Source: JAJEFO01 sp965209045
Lineage (GTDB): Bacteria; Pseudomonadota; Alphaproteobacteria; Rhodobacterales; Rhodobacteraceae
DNA: 64,000 bases
Direction: 5' to 3'
Assembly: GCA_965209045.1 (NCBI GenBank)
Contig: CBDBPW010000003.1
Span: 2,418,001 to 2,482,000, forward strand
In this document: positions 27,239 to 36,098 of the stretch, one piece after another
How the letters are laid out: the number at the start of each line of letters is the position of its first letter
Numbering within the stretch: the stretch's first letter is position 1
The notes under the pieces: generated by a model
The model's database searches: none
Seen by the model: the letters and a program-made list of their open reading frames with translations, nothing else
Told to the model about the DNA's origin: nothing
Position numbers and translations under genes: made by a program

Positions 27239-27430
27239 ATGACAAAAGACACTGCGCACCAGAATGGCCCGCCCCCGCCGGAGTGCGAAACGGTTACGAC
27301 ATTGCGGGTCGCCTGCGACGGTGGCGAGGGCGCGCTCGGCCATCCGCGCGTCTGGCTTTCGATCGACCCGGAGGTCGGGTGGGTCGAATGCGGGTATTGC
27401 GACAAGCGCTACGTTTATTCAGGGGACTAG
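27239..27430 (+). CDS. zf-CHCC zinc-finger protein, 3' end at an insertion sequence
   Basis: 63 residues. The conserved core is VACDGGEGALGHPRVWLSID followed by GWVECGYCDKRYVY, i.e. the C..H..C..C metal set of the zf-CHCC family (related to the NDUFS6 subunit of complex I). The TAG stop at 27428-27430 lies inside the left terminal repeat of the IS1634-type element (CTAG...), so the native last residues may have been replaced. The zinc ligands are all upstream of the junction, so the protein may still fold. Confidence 0.8.
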   Translation: MTKDTAHQNGPPPPECETVTTLRVACDGGEGALGHPRVWLSIDPEVGWVECGYCDKRYVYSGD

Positions 27431-27446
27431 CCCGACTTCAGAAACT
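27427..27446 (+). repeat. Left terminal inverted repeat of the IS1634-type element
   Basis: Begins CTAGCCCGACTTC and ends AACTCG; pairs with 29427-29446. Its first bases contain the stop codon of the zf-CHCC gene. Confidence 0.8.
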
Positions 27447-27525
27447 CGGCGCGTGATTTGACTAATTTGGCGGGTTTCGGCGCGGGAAACGTCTTGTTTT
27501 CAAGGACCCGACCCCCAGAAGTCGC

Positions 27526-27540
27526 GTGTAGTGCCGACCT
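27526..27540 (+). repeat. 15-bp direct repeat flanking the transposase gene, left copy
   Basis: GTGTAGTGCCGACCT; the identical sequence occurs at 29361-29375 just after the transposase gene. A direct repeat inside an IS with inverted ends is unusual; it could be a transposase-related site. Confidence 0.7.
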
Positions 27541-27581
27541 GCCCCCTTGATCTGGTGGCCGCGACGGCGGAGTCTCCGCCC

Positions 27582-29330
27582 ATGTTCGTGCGCTGCAAGA
27601 AGCGATTCAAGGACGGCAAGGAACACCGCTACTGGAGCGTGGTGGAGAACTGCCGCGTGCGCGGCGGCCGGGTCGTCCAGCGTCAGGTCCTGTATCTCGG
27701 CGAGATCAACGACAGCCAGCGCGCGGCGTGGTGCCGCGCCATCGAGGTGCTGGAAGGCCGGTCGGGATCGCGTCAGGTGGCGCTGTTTCCCGAGGACCGG
27801 GAGGCGCCCGAGCTGGACTGCGAGGTGGTGAAGATCAACGTCGCGGAGGTGTCGCTGCACGACCCTCGCCAGTGGGGGGCCTGCTGGCTGGCCCTGACCC
27901 TGTGGGACCGGCTTGAGCTGGACCGGTTCTGGGCGCCGCGCCTGCCTCCGAGCCGGCAGGGCACGCGCTGGCTCGACGTGCTGAAGATCCTGGCCTGCTA
28001 CCGGCTGGTCGATCCGGGCAGCGAGTGGCGCCTGCACCGCCACTGGCTCGAGCACAGCGCCCTGCGCGACCTGCTCGGCTGCGACCGGGCGATCCCTGCG
28101 GACACGCTGTACCGCTGCCTCGACAGGCTGCTCGCGCACAGGCAGGCGTTCTTCTCCTTCCTGCGGGAGCGATGGGCGGCGCTGTTCGACGCGCGGTTCG
28201 ACATCCTGGTCTACGACCTGACCTCGACCTACTTCGAGAGCGATCCTCCGTTCGACGACAAGCGCCAGTTCGGCTACAGCCGCGACAGCCGCCCGGACTG
28301 CGTGCAGGTGGTGATCGCGCTGGTCGTCACGCCGGACGGCTTTCCGCTGGCCTACGAGGTGATGCCGGGCAACACCTCGGACCAGAGCACGCTGGCCGGC
28401 TTCCTCGAGCGGATCGAGCGGCAGTACGGCCGGTCCGACCGGATCTGGATCATGGACCGCGGCATCCCGACGGAGGAGACCCTGCAGCAGATGCGCGAGG
28501 GCGACGCGCCGGTGCGCTATCTCGTCGGCACGCCCAAGGGCCGGCTGACGAAATTCGAGAAGGCGTTCCTCGACCTGCCCTGGCAGGAGGTGCGCGAGAG
28601 CGTGGACGTCAAGCTTCTCGCCGATGACGGGGAACTGTACGTGCTGGTGCGCTCGGAGGGGCGGCTGCACAAGGAACGCGCCATGCGCCGGCGCCGCCTG
28701 AAGAGGCTCTGGCGGCGGCTCGGCGAGCTGCAGGGCCAGTCCAACGGCCGCGACCAGCTGATGCTCAAGCTCGGCGCTGCCAGGAAGGACGCGGGCCGGG
28801 CCTGGGGCCTGGTCGACATCCGCGTGCCGGCGACCGAGGAGGAGCTCTCCGCGCACGGGTTCTCGTTCCGCCTTCGCCGCGAACGGCTGCGCCAGGTCCG
28901 GCGGCGCGAGGGCCGCTACCTGCTGCGGTCCAACATGGTGGCCGAGGACCCGGCCGAGCTCTGGCGCCTGTACATGCGGCTCGTCGAAATCGAGCAGGCG
29001 TTCAAGGAATTGAAGCACGACCTCGCGGTCCGTCCCGTCTTCCACCAGGTCGAGGAGCGGATCGAAGCGCACATCTTCGTCTCGTTCATCGCCTACTGCC
29101 TGCTGGTGACGCTGAAGAACATCGCCCGCCCGCGTGCCGGCGGGCTGACCCCGCGCGCCATCATCGAGGCGTTCGGCACGATCCAGATGGTGGACGTGCA
29201 TCTGCCCACAACCGACGGCCGGCATCTCGTCCTGCCGCGCTACACCCAGCCAAGGAAGGAGCACGAGCTTCTGCTGCACCAGCTCGGCATGACCCTGCCG
29301 GCACAAGGCGCGCCACGACTCTCTTCGTGA
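27582..29330 (+). CDS. IS1634-family transposase
   Basis: Start ATG 27582 (MFVRCKKRFKDGKEHRYWS) gives 582 residues; family members start the same way. DDE (IS4-superfamily) features: LVYDLTSTYFESD (first Asp), IWIMDRGIPTEETLQ (second Asp) and the Y-(2)R-(3)E-(6)K-like block YMRLVEIEQAFKELKHDL (Glu). C-terminal HIFVSFIAYCLLVTLK is also characteristic. Intact and probably functional. A 614-codon open frame on the opposite strand is a GC shadow. Confidence 0.93.
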   Translation: MFVRCKKRFKDGKEHRYWSVVENCRVRGGRVVQRQVLYLGEINDSQRAAWCRAIEVLEGRSGSRQVALFPEDREAPELDCEVVKINVAEVSLHDPRQWGACWLALTLWDRLELDRFWAPRLPPSRQGTRWLDVLKILACYRLVDPGSEWRLHRHWLEHSALRDLLGCDRAIPADTLYRCLDRLLAHRQAFFSFLRERWAALFDARFDILVYDLTSTYFESDPPFDDKRQFGYSRDSRPDCVQVVIALVVTPDGFPLAYEVMPGNTSDQSTLAGFLERIERQYGRSDRIWIMDRGIPTEETLQQMREGDAPVRYLVGTPKGRLTKFEKAFLDLPWQEVRESVDVKLLADDGELYVLVRSEGRLHKERAMRRRRLKRLWRRLGELQGQSNGRDQLMLKLGAARKDAGRAWGLVDIRVPATEEELSAHGFSFRLRRERLRQVRRREGRYLLRSNMVAEDPAELWRLYMRLVEIEQAFKELKHDLAVRPVFHQVEERIEAHIFVSFIAYCLLVTLKNIARPRAGGLTPRAIIEAFGTIQMVDVHLPTTDGRHLVLPRYTQPRKEHELLLHQLGMTLPAQGAPRLSS

Positions 29331-29360
29331 CGGCGTGCAACCCGCTGTCCGTCGGCCGCC

Positions 29361-29375
29361 GTGTAGTGCCGACCT
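29361..29375 (+). repeat. 15-bp direct repeat flanking the transposase gene, right copy
   Basis: Identical to 27526-27540 (GTGTAGTGCCGACCT). Confidence 0.7.
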
Positions 29376-29426
29376 TTGGGGGTCGGATTCAGGAATATCA
29401 ATGGGTTACGGACCTCGAAACCCTCG

Positions 29427-29446
29427 AGTTGCGGAAGTCGGGCTAG
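29427..29446 (-). repeat. Right terminal inverted repeat of the IS1634-type element
   Basis: Reverse complement starts CTAGCCCGACTTC; differs from the left copy at two of 20 positions. Confidence 0.8.
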
Positions 29447-29576
29447 CGGCCAGAACGCCATGGCCGGAATCCGGCGGCAGGCCATTGGCCGCCGCGAAGG
29501 CATCCTTCGAATCCGTGCCGTCCGTGGCGGAGACCATGCGCGTCGTTACCAATGGTTCCGCGTTCGCGTTCGGAGC

Positions 29577-31301
29577 CTACAGGTCGGCGTAGACATGCGC
29601 CTCGTTCCTGGCGCCGGGATGGGTCACGGCGCCAAGCCGTGTCGATCCGACGAGCTGCGCATACTTCCAGAGCGCACCGCTGGAGTAGATCGTTTCCCGC
29701 GGCACGTAGGTGCGGGCATCCAGTTCCTCGTCGCTCAGATCCACGCTGAGCTCACCCTTGATCGCATCGATGGTGATCATGTCGCCGTCCCGGAGCTTGC
29801 CGATCGGGCCCCCTCGCGCGCTCTCGGGGCCGACATGTCCGACGCAGAATCCGCGTGTCGCGCCCGAGAACCGGCCATCCGTGATCAGAGCCACCCTCTT
29901 GCCCACGCCCTGCCCGGACAGCGCGGCGGTCGTGGCCAGCATCTCGCGCATTCCGGGACCGCTGGCAGGACCTTCGTTGCGGATGACGATCACCTCGCCT
30001 TCCTTGTAGGTGCGTGCCTTGACGGCCGCAAAGGCGTCCTCCTCGCACTCGAAGACCCGGGCGGGGCCGGCAAACACCTGTTCGTCCTCGCTCATGCCGG
30101 CGACCTTCACGATCGCGCCCTCAGGCGCGAGATTGCCCTTAAGCCCCACGACGCCTCCCGTGCTCGTGATCGGTTTCTCGACGGGATGGATCACGCGACC
30201 GTCGGCTTCGCCTTCGATCTTGTCGAGCGCCTCGCCGATGGCTTCGCCGGAAGCGGTGATGCAATCCTCGTGGATCAGGCCCGCCTTGCGCAACTCCTTC
30301 AACACGACCGGGACGCCGCCGACCTCGTAGAGATCCTTGGCCACGAATTGCCCACCCGGCTTCAGATCGACGAAATACGGCGTGTCACGGAAGATGTCGC
30401 AGACGTCGTCAAGATCGAAGTCGATTCCGGCCTCGTGGGCGATGGCCGGCAAGTGCAGCCCTGCATTGGTGGAACCTCCTGTGCAGGCAACGATGCGGGC
30501 AGCGTTCTCGAGGCTCTTGCGGGTCACGACGTCCCGGGCGCGAATGTTCCGTTCCAGGAGGTTCATCACGGCAAGACCGGATGCCGTGGCAAACGCGTCT
30601 CGGCTTTCGTAGGGCGCGGGCGCGCCCGAGGAATTCAGGAGGGCGAGGCCGATCGCCTCGGACACGCAGGCCATCGTGTTGGCCGTGAACTGGCCGCCGC
30701 AGGCCCCGGCCGAGGGGCAGGCAACCCTTTCGAGCGCGCGCAGCTCCTCGTCAGAGTTCTGGCCAGCCTGGTGGCGGCCAACTGCCTCAAAGACGTCCTG
30801 CACCGTGACGTCCCGGCCTTCGAAGCGGCCCGGCATGATCGACCCGCCATAGATGAAGACCGACGGCACGTTGAGCCGCACCATCGCCATCATCATGCCA
30901 GGCAGCGACTTGTCGCAGCCAGCCAGGCCGACAAGAGCGTCGTAGCAGTGCCCGCGCATCGTGAGTTCAACCGTGTCCGCAATGGCCTCGCGAGAGGCAA
31001 GCGAGGAACGCATTCCTTCATGGCCCATCGCGATCCCGTCGGTCACCGTTATGGTCGTGAATTCCCGGGGCGTGCCAAACCCCTCCTTGACGCCGAGCTT
31101 CACGGCCTGCGCCTGGCGATCGAGGGCGATGTTGCAGGGTGCCGCCTCGTTCCAGCAGGTCGCGACGCCCACGAATGGCTGGGCGATCTCCTCTTCCGAG
31201 ATGCCCATCGCGTAGTAGTATGACCGATGCGGCGCTCGGGCCGGACCTTCGGTCACGTGGCGGCTGGGCAGGCTGGACTTGTCGAATCTCTTCTTCAGCA
31301 T
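29577..31301 (-). CDS. ilvD: Dihydroxy-acid dehydratase
   Basis: Fe-S enzyme of branched-chain amino acid synthesis that dehydrates dihydroxy acids to 2-keto acids. 574 residues. Cluster ligands are visible: VGVATCWNEAAPCN, VGLAGCDKSLPGMM and ACPSAGACGG. Substrate/Mg blocks: TVTDGIAMGHEGMRSSL and the C-terminal TDGRFSGATRGFCVGHVGPE with the catalytic Ser. The shorter, about 570-residue form and CDKS motif fit the plant/alphaproteobacterial [2Fe-2S]-type branch, though the cluster type cannot be decided here. Confidence 0.95.
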   Translation of the reverse strand: MLKKRFDKSSLPSRHVTEGPARAPHRSYYYAMGISEEEIAQPFVGVATCWNEAAPCNIALDRQAQAVKLGVKEGFGTPREFTTITVTDGIAMGHEGMRSSLASREAIADTVELTMRGHCYDALVGLAGCDKSLPGMMMAMVRLNVPSVFIYGGSIMPGRFEGRDVTVQDVFEAVGRHQAGQNSDEELRALERVACPSAGACGGQFTANTMACVSEAIGLALLNSSGAPAPYESRDAFATASGLAVMNLLERNIRARDVVTRKSLENAARIVACTGGSTNAGLHLPAIAHEAGIDFDLDDVCDIFRDTPYFVDLKPGGQFVAKDLYEVGGVPVVLKELRKAGLIHEDCITASGEAIGEALDKIEGEADGRVIHPVEKPITSTGGVVGLKGNLAPEGAIVKVAGMSEDEQVFAGPARVFECEEDAFAAVKARTYKEGEVIVIRNEGPASGPGMREMLATTAALSGQGVGKRVALITDGRFSGATRGFCVGHVGPESARGGPIGKLRDGDMITIDAIKGELSVDLSDEELDARTYVPRETIYSSGALWKYAQLVGSTRLGAVTHPGARNEAHVYADL

Positions 31302-31425
31302 GGCGGGCTCCCGGGGTTTCAGCGGCTAGAGGCATAGACGCCGTCGCTTGGCTCGGCAAGCGAAGACCGCGCGATTGCAATTCCCGTCCTTCCTGCTTAA
31401 CTGTGAACGAAAATCGGGCAGGCTC

Positions 31426-32343
31426 ATGAACTGGATTTCGAACTACGTCCGACCCAAGATCAACTCGCTGTTCTCCAGGCGGGAGACGCCCGAGAATCTC
31501 TGGTCGAAATGCCCGGAATGCGGAACGATGCTGTTTCACCGCGAGCTGACCGAGAATCTGGGCGTCTGCACAAGCTGCGATCATCACATGGCGATCTCTG
31601 CGCGCGACCGGCTGACCGCGCTCTTCGATGACGGCGTGTTCACCGAAGTGGACGTGCCGCTGCCCAAGCCCGACCCGTTGTCGTTCCGCGACCAGAAAAG
31701 GTACCCGGAACGCCTCAGGGCCGCTCAGCGCGAGACCGAGGAAAGGGAGGCCATGCTCGTCGCCGAAGGAATGATCGAGCGAACGCCCATTGTGGCAGCC
31801 TGCCAGGACTTCAGCTTCATGGGAGGCTCGATGGGCATGTATGTCGGCAACGCCGTCATCGCTGCCGCAAGTCGTGCGGTTGAGCTGAAGCGCCCCCTGA
31901 TTCTCTTCTCGGCCGCTGGCGGCGCCCGCATGCAGGAAGGGATCCTGTCCCTCATGCAGATGCCGCGCACCACGGTTGCGGTCGAACTGGTCCGCGATGC
32001 CGGTCTCCCTTACATCGTCGTTCTCACGAACCCGACGACAGGCGGCGTCACGGCGTCATATGCCATGCTTGGCGACGTTCACATCGCGGAACCCAATGCG
32101 CTCATCTGCTTTGCCGGTCCGAGGGTCATCGAGCAGACGATTCGCGAAACGCTTCCCGAGGGCTTTCAGCGCGCCGAGTATCTCCTGGACCACGGCATGC
32201 TTGATCGGGTGACCCACCGCCGTGACATGAAGAGCGAACTTTCACGCATCACTCGCATGCTCCTCAACATGCCGCCTCCCGTGAGAGGCGAACTTCCCCC
32301 TCCGAACGACGTCAGATCGGAGCCGGCAGCGGCGCCTGGATAG
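31426..32343 (+). CDS. accD: Acetyl-CoA carboxylase carboxyltransferase subunit beta
   Basis: Start ATG 31426 (MNWISNYVRPKINSLF) gives 305 residues. The N-terminal zinc ribbon is KCPECG...CTSCDHH (CxxC...CxxC). The crotonase-like core has FSFMGGSMGMYVGNAV, FSAAGGARMQEGILSLMQM and TNPTTGGVTASYAMLGD, forming the oxyanion holes. Pairs with AccA to transfer CO2 from biotin to acetyl-CoA. Followed after 4 bp by folC, the usual accD-folC operon. Confidence 0.97.
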   Translation: MNWISNYVRPKINSLFSRRETPENLWSKCPECGTMLFHRELTENLGVCTSCDHHMAISARDRLTALFDDGVFTEVDVPLPKPDPLSFRDQKRYPERLRAAQRETEEREAMLVAEGMIERTPIVAACQDFSFMGGSMGMYVGNAVIAAASRAVELKRPLILFSAAGGARMQEGILSLMQMPRTTVAVELVRDAGLPYIVVLTNPTTGGVTASYAMLGDVHIAEPNALICFAGPRVIEQTIRETLPEGFQRAEYLLDHGMLDRVTHRRDMKSELSRITRMLLNMPPPVRGELPPPNDVRSEPAAAPG

Positions 32344-32347
32344 CAGC

Positions 32348-33661
32348 ATGCGAGCATTGCCGGACCTTGGCGACGAAACCGCATTGACGCGATTCACGTC
32401 TGCTGACGCAGTGCTCGAAAGGATGCAGCGCCTGCATCCAAAGGTCATCGACCTGACCTTGGACCGCATTGGCCGCTGCCTGACGACGGTCGGAGACCCG
32501 CATGTCAGGCTGCCCCCCGTGATCCATGTCGCCGGGACCAACGGCAAGGGCTCGACCCAGGCAATGATTCGCGCCGGGCTCGAAGCCGAAGGCTTGACGG
32601 TCCACGCCTACACATCCCCGCATCTTGCCCGGTTCCACGAGCGAATCCGCGTTGCCGGAAAGATCATCTCCGAACGGGACCTGCTGGAACTTCTCGAGAA
32701 GGTCTACGTGGCCAACGGTGGCGAAACGATCACGTATTTCGAGATCACGACCGTGGCGGCCTTTCTGGCATTTGCCGAAACCCCCGCCGACTGGACATTG
32801 CTGGAAGTCGGCCTTGGCGGACGCCACGATGCCACGAACGTCGTGGACAATCCCGTTTTGACCATCATCACCAAGGTGGATCTCGACCATCAACAGTTTC
32901 TGGGTGAGACGATCAAGGAGATCGCGGGAGAGAAAGCCGGCATAATAAAGCGTGGCATACCGGTCATCATCGGGCCTCAGCACGCGGACGGACTGGAAGT
33001 CATCGAGGTCGAGGCTGCACGCCTTGACGCGCCGACGATTTCCTTTGGACAGCATTGGCACGTTCGTGAAGAACATGGCCGGATGGTGTTCGAGGACGAA
33101 TCCGGCCTGCTCGACCTGCCGGTTCCCAATCTTCGAGGACCGCATCAATTGGCGAACGCGGGCATGGCCATTGCGGCACTCAGGCACTTGGGTCTGGGAG
33201 AAGCGGCGGCCCAGGGCGCTGTGACCAACGCCTATTGGCCAGCCAGGATGCAGAGGCTGAAGACGGGCGCGCTCGTCGAGGCTGCGCCAAAGGTGGAACT
33301 CTGGCTTGATGGCGGCCACAATCCGGCTGCTGGCGAGGCGCTTGCGGACACGCTCAAGACCCTGCCAGAACGGCCGACGCACCTCATTTGCGGAATGCTC
33401 GCGACAAAGGACGTGGCGGGCTACCTCATGCCACTGTCACGCGTCGCAGCGAGTCTCCAGGCCGTTGCGATACCAGGCGAGGCCGCCACGCTCCCGGCGG
33501 AGGACACGGCCGCAGCCTCCGTTTCGGTCGGCCTGCCGACGGCCGTCGCTCGATCCGTCGAGGATGCCCTGGCCGAGATCGTCGAGTCCGATCCGGCGGC
33601 TCGCGTGCTCATTTGCGGTTCGCTCTATCTTGCGGGAGCGGTCTTGAGGGAGAACGGCTGA
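32348..33661 (+). CDS. folC: Bifunctional folylpolyglutamate / dihydrofolate synthase
   Basis: 437 residues. ATP-dependent ligase adding glutamate to dihydropteroate and folates. Mur-ligase-type motifs: HVAGTNGKGSTQAMI (P-loop), YTSPHLARFHERIRV, LEVGLGGRHDATNVV, the DLDHQQFLG histidine, and LDGGHNPAAGEALAD in the C-terminal domain. Lies 4 bp after accD, so probably translationally coupled. Confidence 0.96.
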   Translation: MRALPDLGDETALTRFTSADAVLERMQRLHPKVIDLTLDRIGRCLTTVGDPHVRLPPVIHVAGTNGKGSTQAMIRAGLEAEGLTVHAYTSPHLARFHERIRVAGKIISERDLLELLEKVYVANGGETITYFEITTVAAFLAFAETPADWTLLEVGLGGRHDATNVVDNPVLTIITKVDLDHQQFLGETIKEIAGEKAGIIKRGIPVIIGPQHADGLEVIEVEAARLDAPTISFGQHWHVREEHGRMVFEDESGLLDLPVPNLRGPHQLANAGMAIAALRHLGLGEAAAQGAVTNAYWPARMQRLKTGALVEAAPKVELWLDGGHNPAAGEALADTLKTLPERPTHLICGMLATKDVAGYLMPLSRVAASLQAVAIPGEAATLPAEDTAAASVSVGLPTAVARSVEDALAEIVESDPAARVLICGSLYLAGAVLRENG

Positions 33662-33694
33662 TCCGCGCAGGCGCGCATGCCTGGAGAGAATTCC

Positions 33695-33714
33695 GGCTCG
33701 CTGGCGAGCGAGCC
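33695..33714. terminator. GC-rich hairpin between convergent folC and TSUP genes
   Basis: Perfect 8-bp stem GGCTCGCT / AGCGAGCC with a GGCG loop, 33 bp after the folC stop and 38 bp before the end of the convergent permease gene. There is no T-run, so a bidirectional intrinsic terminator is plausible but unproven. Confidence 0.4.
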
Positions 33715-33752
33715 TCCTGGATCAAGAAGGATGCCGGAAATCGGCAGCGGCA

Positions 33753-34484
33753 TCAGGTCGTCAGGGCCCGTGCGATGAAGACGAGGCCCGAAACCGCGAT
33801 CAGGGCCTCGATCAGCTTGTCATGGGTCCTGTTGCCCATCCGGTGCACCAGCCGGCTGGCGATCCGCGTTCCCGGAATAGTCATTGCGCCCATGAAGAGG
33901 CCAAGCAGGCCGAGACGCTGATCCAGCAATCCCATGCCGTAGAAGGTGCCGGACCGCGTGAGCGCGTTGGCAAGCCCGATAACCGCGTCAGTGCCCAGCA
34001 ACAGGGGTCCGCTCAGGCCGATGCTGTTGAAAAAGGCGATGACCAGCATGCCGGAGCCTGCCGCGGTTCCGCTCATGAAGCCGAAGAGAAGCCCCAAGAC
34101 CAGAAAGCTCTTCAGACCGGGTTCGAACGACGTCTTCTTGAGGTGGCGTCGGGCCGGGAGGACCAGGATCAGGACAGCTCCCAAAAATCCCAGGAACGCC
34201 GTTTCGGGAATCTCTTTCAGGAAACGGGCACCCGCGTAGGTGCCAGGCAGGGATGCCAACGTGAACTGGATCGCAGGCTTCCAGGCAACGGTCCGGCGGT
34301 AGATGAACGCCCGCGAAAGGTTTGCGCAAATCGCGTAGACCGCGATCAACGGGATTGTTGCCTTTGCTCCGAGGACTGGCGTCAGCACGATGATGACGAC
34401 GAAGGAGCCGCCAAAGCCGCCGAGGCCGCTGACCAGCGATCCCACGAAGGCGGCAAGGGCTATCATGACGAACTCGGTGAACAT
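33753..34484 (-). CDS. TauE/SafE (TSUP) family membrane transporter
   Basis: Start ATG 34484 (MFTEFVMIALAAFVGSLVSG) gives 243 residues; the upstream extension is not membrane-like. About seven to eight hydrophobic helices, with the family glycine signature SGLGGFGGSFVVI in the first repeat and FGFMSGTAAGSGMLVIAFF in the second. TSUP proteins move sulfite, sulfoacetate, taurine-derived or other small organic anions. Substrate unknown. Located next to the MmgE/PrpD cluster but separated by 231 bp, so co-function is not certain. Confidence 0.88.
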   Translation of the reverse strand: MFTEFVMIALAAFVGSLVSGLGGFGGSFVVIIVLTPVLGAKATIPLIAVYAICANLSRAFIYRRTVAWKPAIQFTLASLPGTYAGARFLKEIPETAFLGFLGAVLILVLPARRHLKKTSFEPGLKSFLVLGLLFGFMSGTAAGSGMLVIAFFNSIGLSGPLLLGTDAVIGLANALTRSGTFYGMGLLDQRLGLLGLFMGAMTIPGTRIASRLVHRMGNRTHDKLIEALIAVSGLVFIARALTT

Positions 34485-34715
34485 TGCTATGCCACTCCAG
34501 TGTTGCCGGGGGGCCAATCGTTCCCCGTCCCGGGTCTGGCGGGCCGTCAGCGCGGCGAGACCCGCACAAGCGAGGACAGGCCGCGTGATCCCGCCCGGGC
34601 ACGCATGGCGCAACCGCGCGTGCGGGACGTGAAGAAGTGCGTCGGCGGCACGGCGCCCTGCCGGCGCCTCATCCCGTTCCCGCGCGAGCGGGCAGGCATC
34701 TGAGGTACATGGAGG

Positions 34716-36098
34716 TCATTGCCCTCTTGCGACACGGGCCAGAACGTTGATGTCCCTGATGCTCTCAAGGTTCCAGGCCGCTTCGACAAGTGCTGCCGCG
34801 GACGCGCCTCCAATGACTGGAACAAGCAGATCTAGCGCCTTTTCCTGTACGTCTTCGGGCGACATCGGGTTAGCGGAAGTCCCCCGGACCGCTTTCGTGT
34901 GGTGGCGGTACTCCTTGCCGTCTCTTGTTCGCAACTGGAGGATGGCTTGCCGGGCCGGCCGGGCGACGGTGAGTTCCGGCGAGGGAACGGCGGTCATTTT
35001 CTCCCGCAGGGCGAGGACCGCCGGGTCGGCCATCCGGGCAGTGTCATGGCAGGTCTCGAAGCTGGCACCCCCGTCAAGCAGGCAAACGGCGACCATATGT
35101 TGCAGACAGACGCCTGGCATCTCGCGGTTGTTCACGATGCTCAGGCGATCGTCGGGCATGACCAGGTCGACCCTTTCGATGCTGTCCACGTCCAGACCCT
35201 GCTCGAGCAGTGCCATCGCCCCATCCAGCGCTGCCTGGATGGGGGAGCCCACGCACCACTTCTTGATGGACGCTTCCATGATCTCGAAGCGTGTCCCGAG
35301 CTCACGGGTCAGCGCGCAGGCATCGGCGTTCTCCGCGAACGCGGACAGGTAGTTGTGCTCGCCTTCGAGTGCATCCTGCACGCCGCTCATGCCGGCCGCG
35401 ACCATCACCGCCGCCGACACGCCGTTGCGTCCACCCATGCCGCCGAAGTCGAACGCCTTCTCGACATGCTCGGAATCCCGTTCCCAGTATGGAATCCCGC
35501 TGGCCTGCTGGATGGCGTAGGACAGGGTCGACGACACTTGTGCGACATCGAGGTCCATCAACGATGCAGCTGCTCCGGTGGCGCCAAAGAGCGCGCCCAG
35601 ACTGTGCGTGCTGTGCGTCGCGGTCCGGGGCCCGGAAACGCCGAGCGCAGCGGAAAAGCGGGCGCCGACGTCGTACCCTGCCGCAACCGCATTCAAGACC
35701 CGCCGTCCGGAACGTGCCCGGGCCTCTCCGATCGCCAGCGCGGCCGGCACGATGGCGCAGCCGGGGTGGAAGCGACCTTCGAGGTGGGAGTCGTCCGTCT
35801 CGTCGGCATGTGCGGCCATGCCGTTGGCCAAGGCTGCGTTCGTGGCCGTCGTCCGGATGTCCGTGCCCCAGACCGTCGCTTCAGGGGTGCCGCCCTGCGT
35901 GGCGATGAATTCCGCGGCAAGCCTGCCAGCTTTCAGCCGCGACCCCGAAATAATAGCCGCGAGCGAGTCGATCAGATGACATTTGGTCTTCGTCAGCACG
36001 TCATCCGGCAACTCCTGGGATGCCGCATTGGCGATGTAGGCAGCGATCCTTCGCGTCGTCCCTTCGGGCGCCCGGATGTTGGGGTCGTTCCTGGGCAT
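34716..36098 (-). CDS. MmgE/PrpD family protein, copy 1
   Basis: 460 residues. MmgE/PrpD proteins include 2-methylcitrate dehydratase, iminodisuccinate epimerase and cis-aconitate decarboxylase. Visible blocks: IDSLAAIISGSRLKAGRLAA, NGMAAHADETDDSHLEGRFH, PGCAIVPAALAIGEARARSG, VEKAFDFGGMGGRNGVSA and KKWCVGSPIQAALDG. It starts on the last base of the upstream paralogue's stop (base 36098 shared), the last gene of a tctC-tctAB-mmgE-mmgE unit. The actual acid handled is unknown; a transported tri- or dicarboxylate is the natural guess. Confidence 0.88.
   Translation of the reverse strand: MPRNDPNIRAPEGTTRRIAAYIANAASQELPDDVLTKTKCHLIDSLAAIISGSRLKAGRLAAEFIATQGGTPEATVWGTDIRTTATNAALANGMAAHADETDDSHLEGRFHPGCAIVPAALAIGEARARSGRRVLNAVAAGYDVGARFSAALGVSGPRTATHSTHSLGALFGATGAAASLMDLDVAQVSSTLSYAIQQASGIPYWERDSEHVEKAFDFGGMGGRNGVSAAVMVAAGMSGVQDALEGEHNYLSAFAENADACALTRELGTRFEIMEASIKKWCVGSPIQAALDGAMALLEQGLDVDSIERVDLVMPDDRLSIVNNREMPGVCLQHMVAVCLLDGGASFETCHDTARMADPAVLALREKMTAVPSPELTVARPARQAILQLRTRDGKEYRHHTKAVRGTSANPMSPEDVQEKALDLLVPVIGGASAAALVEAAWNLESIRDINVLARVARGQ

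Larger units (their letters stand above)
27427..29446 (+). mobile_element. IS1634-type insertion sequence, about 2.0 kb
   Basis: Ends are a 20-bp imperfect inverted repeat (27427-27446 and 29427-29446, 18 of 20 matching, beginning CTAGCCCGACTTC). The similarity extends inward in broken form through GGGTTTCG and CCGACCCCC to about 27522 and 29367. One intact transposase gene lies between. No clear target duplication is visible at the outer edges. Confidence 0.8.

Noticed and set aside
27462..29306. 614-codon open frame opposite the IS1634 transposase
   Set aside because: Antisense shadow of a GC-rich gene with repeated Leu/Ala/Gln/Arg composition; the transposase frame has all family motifs.
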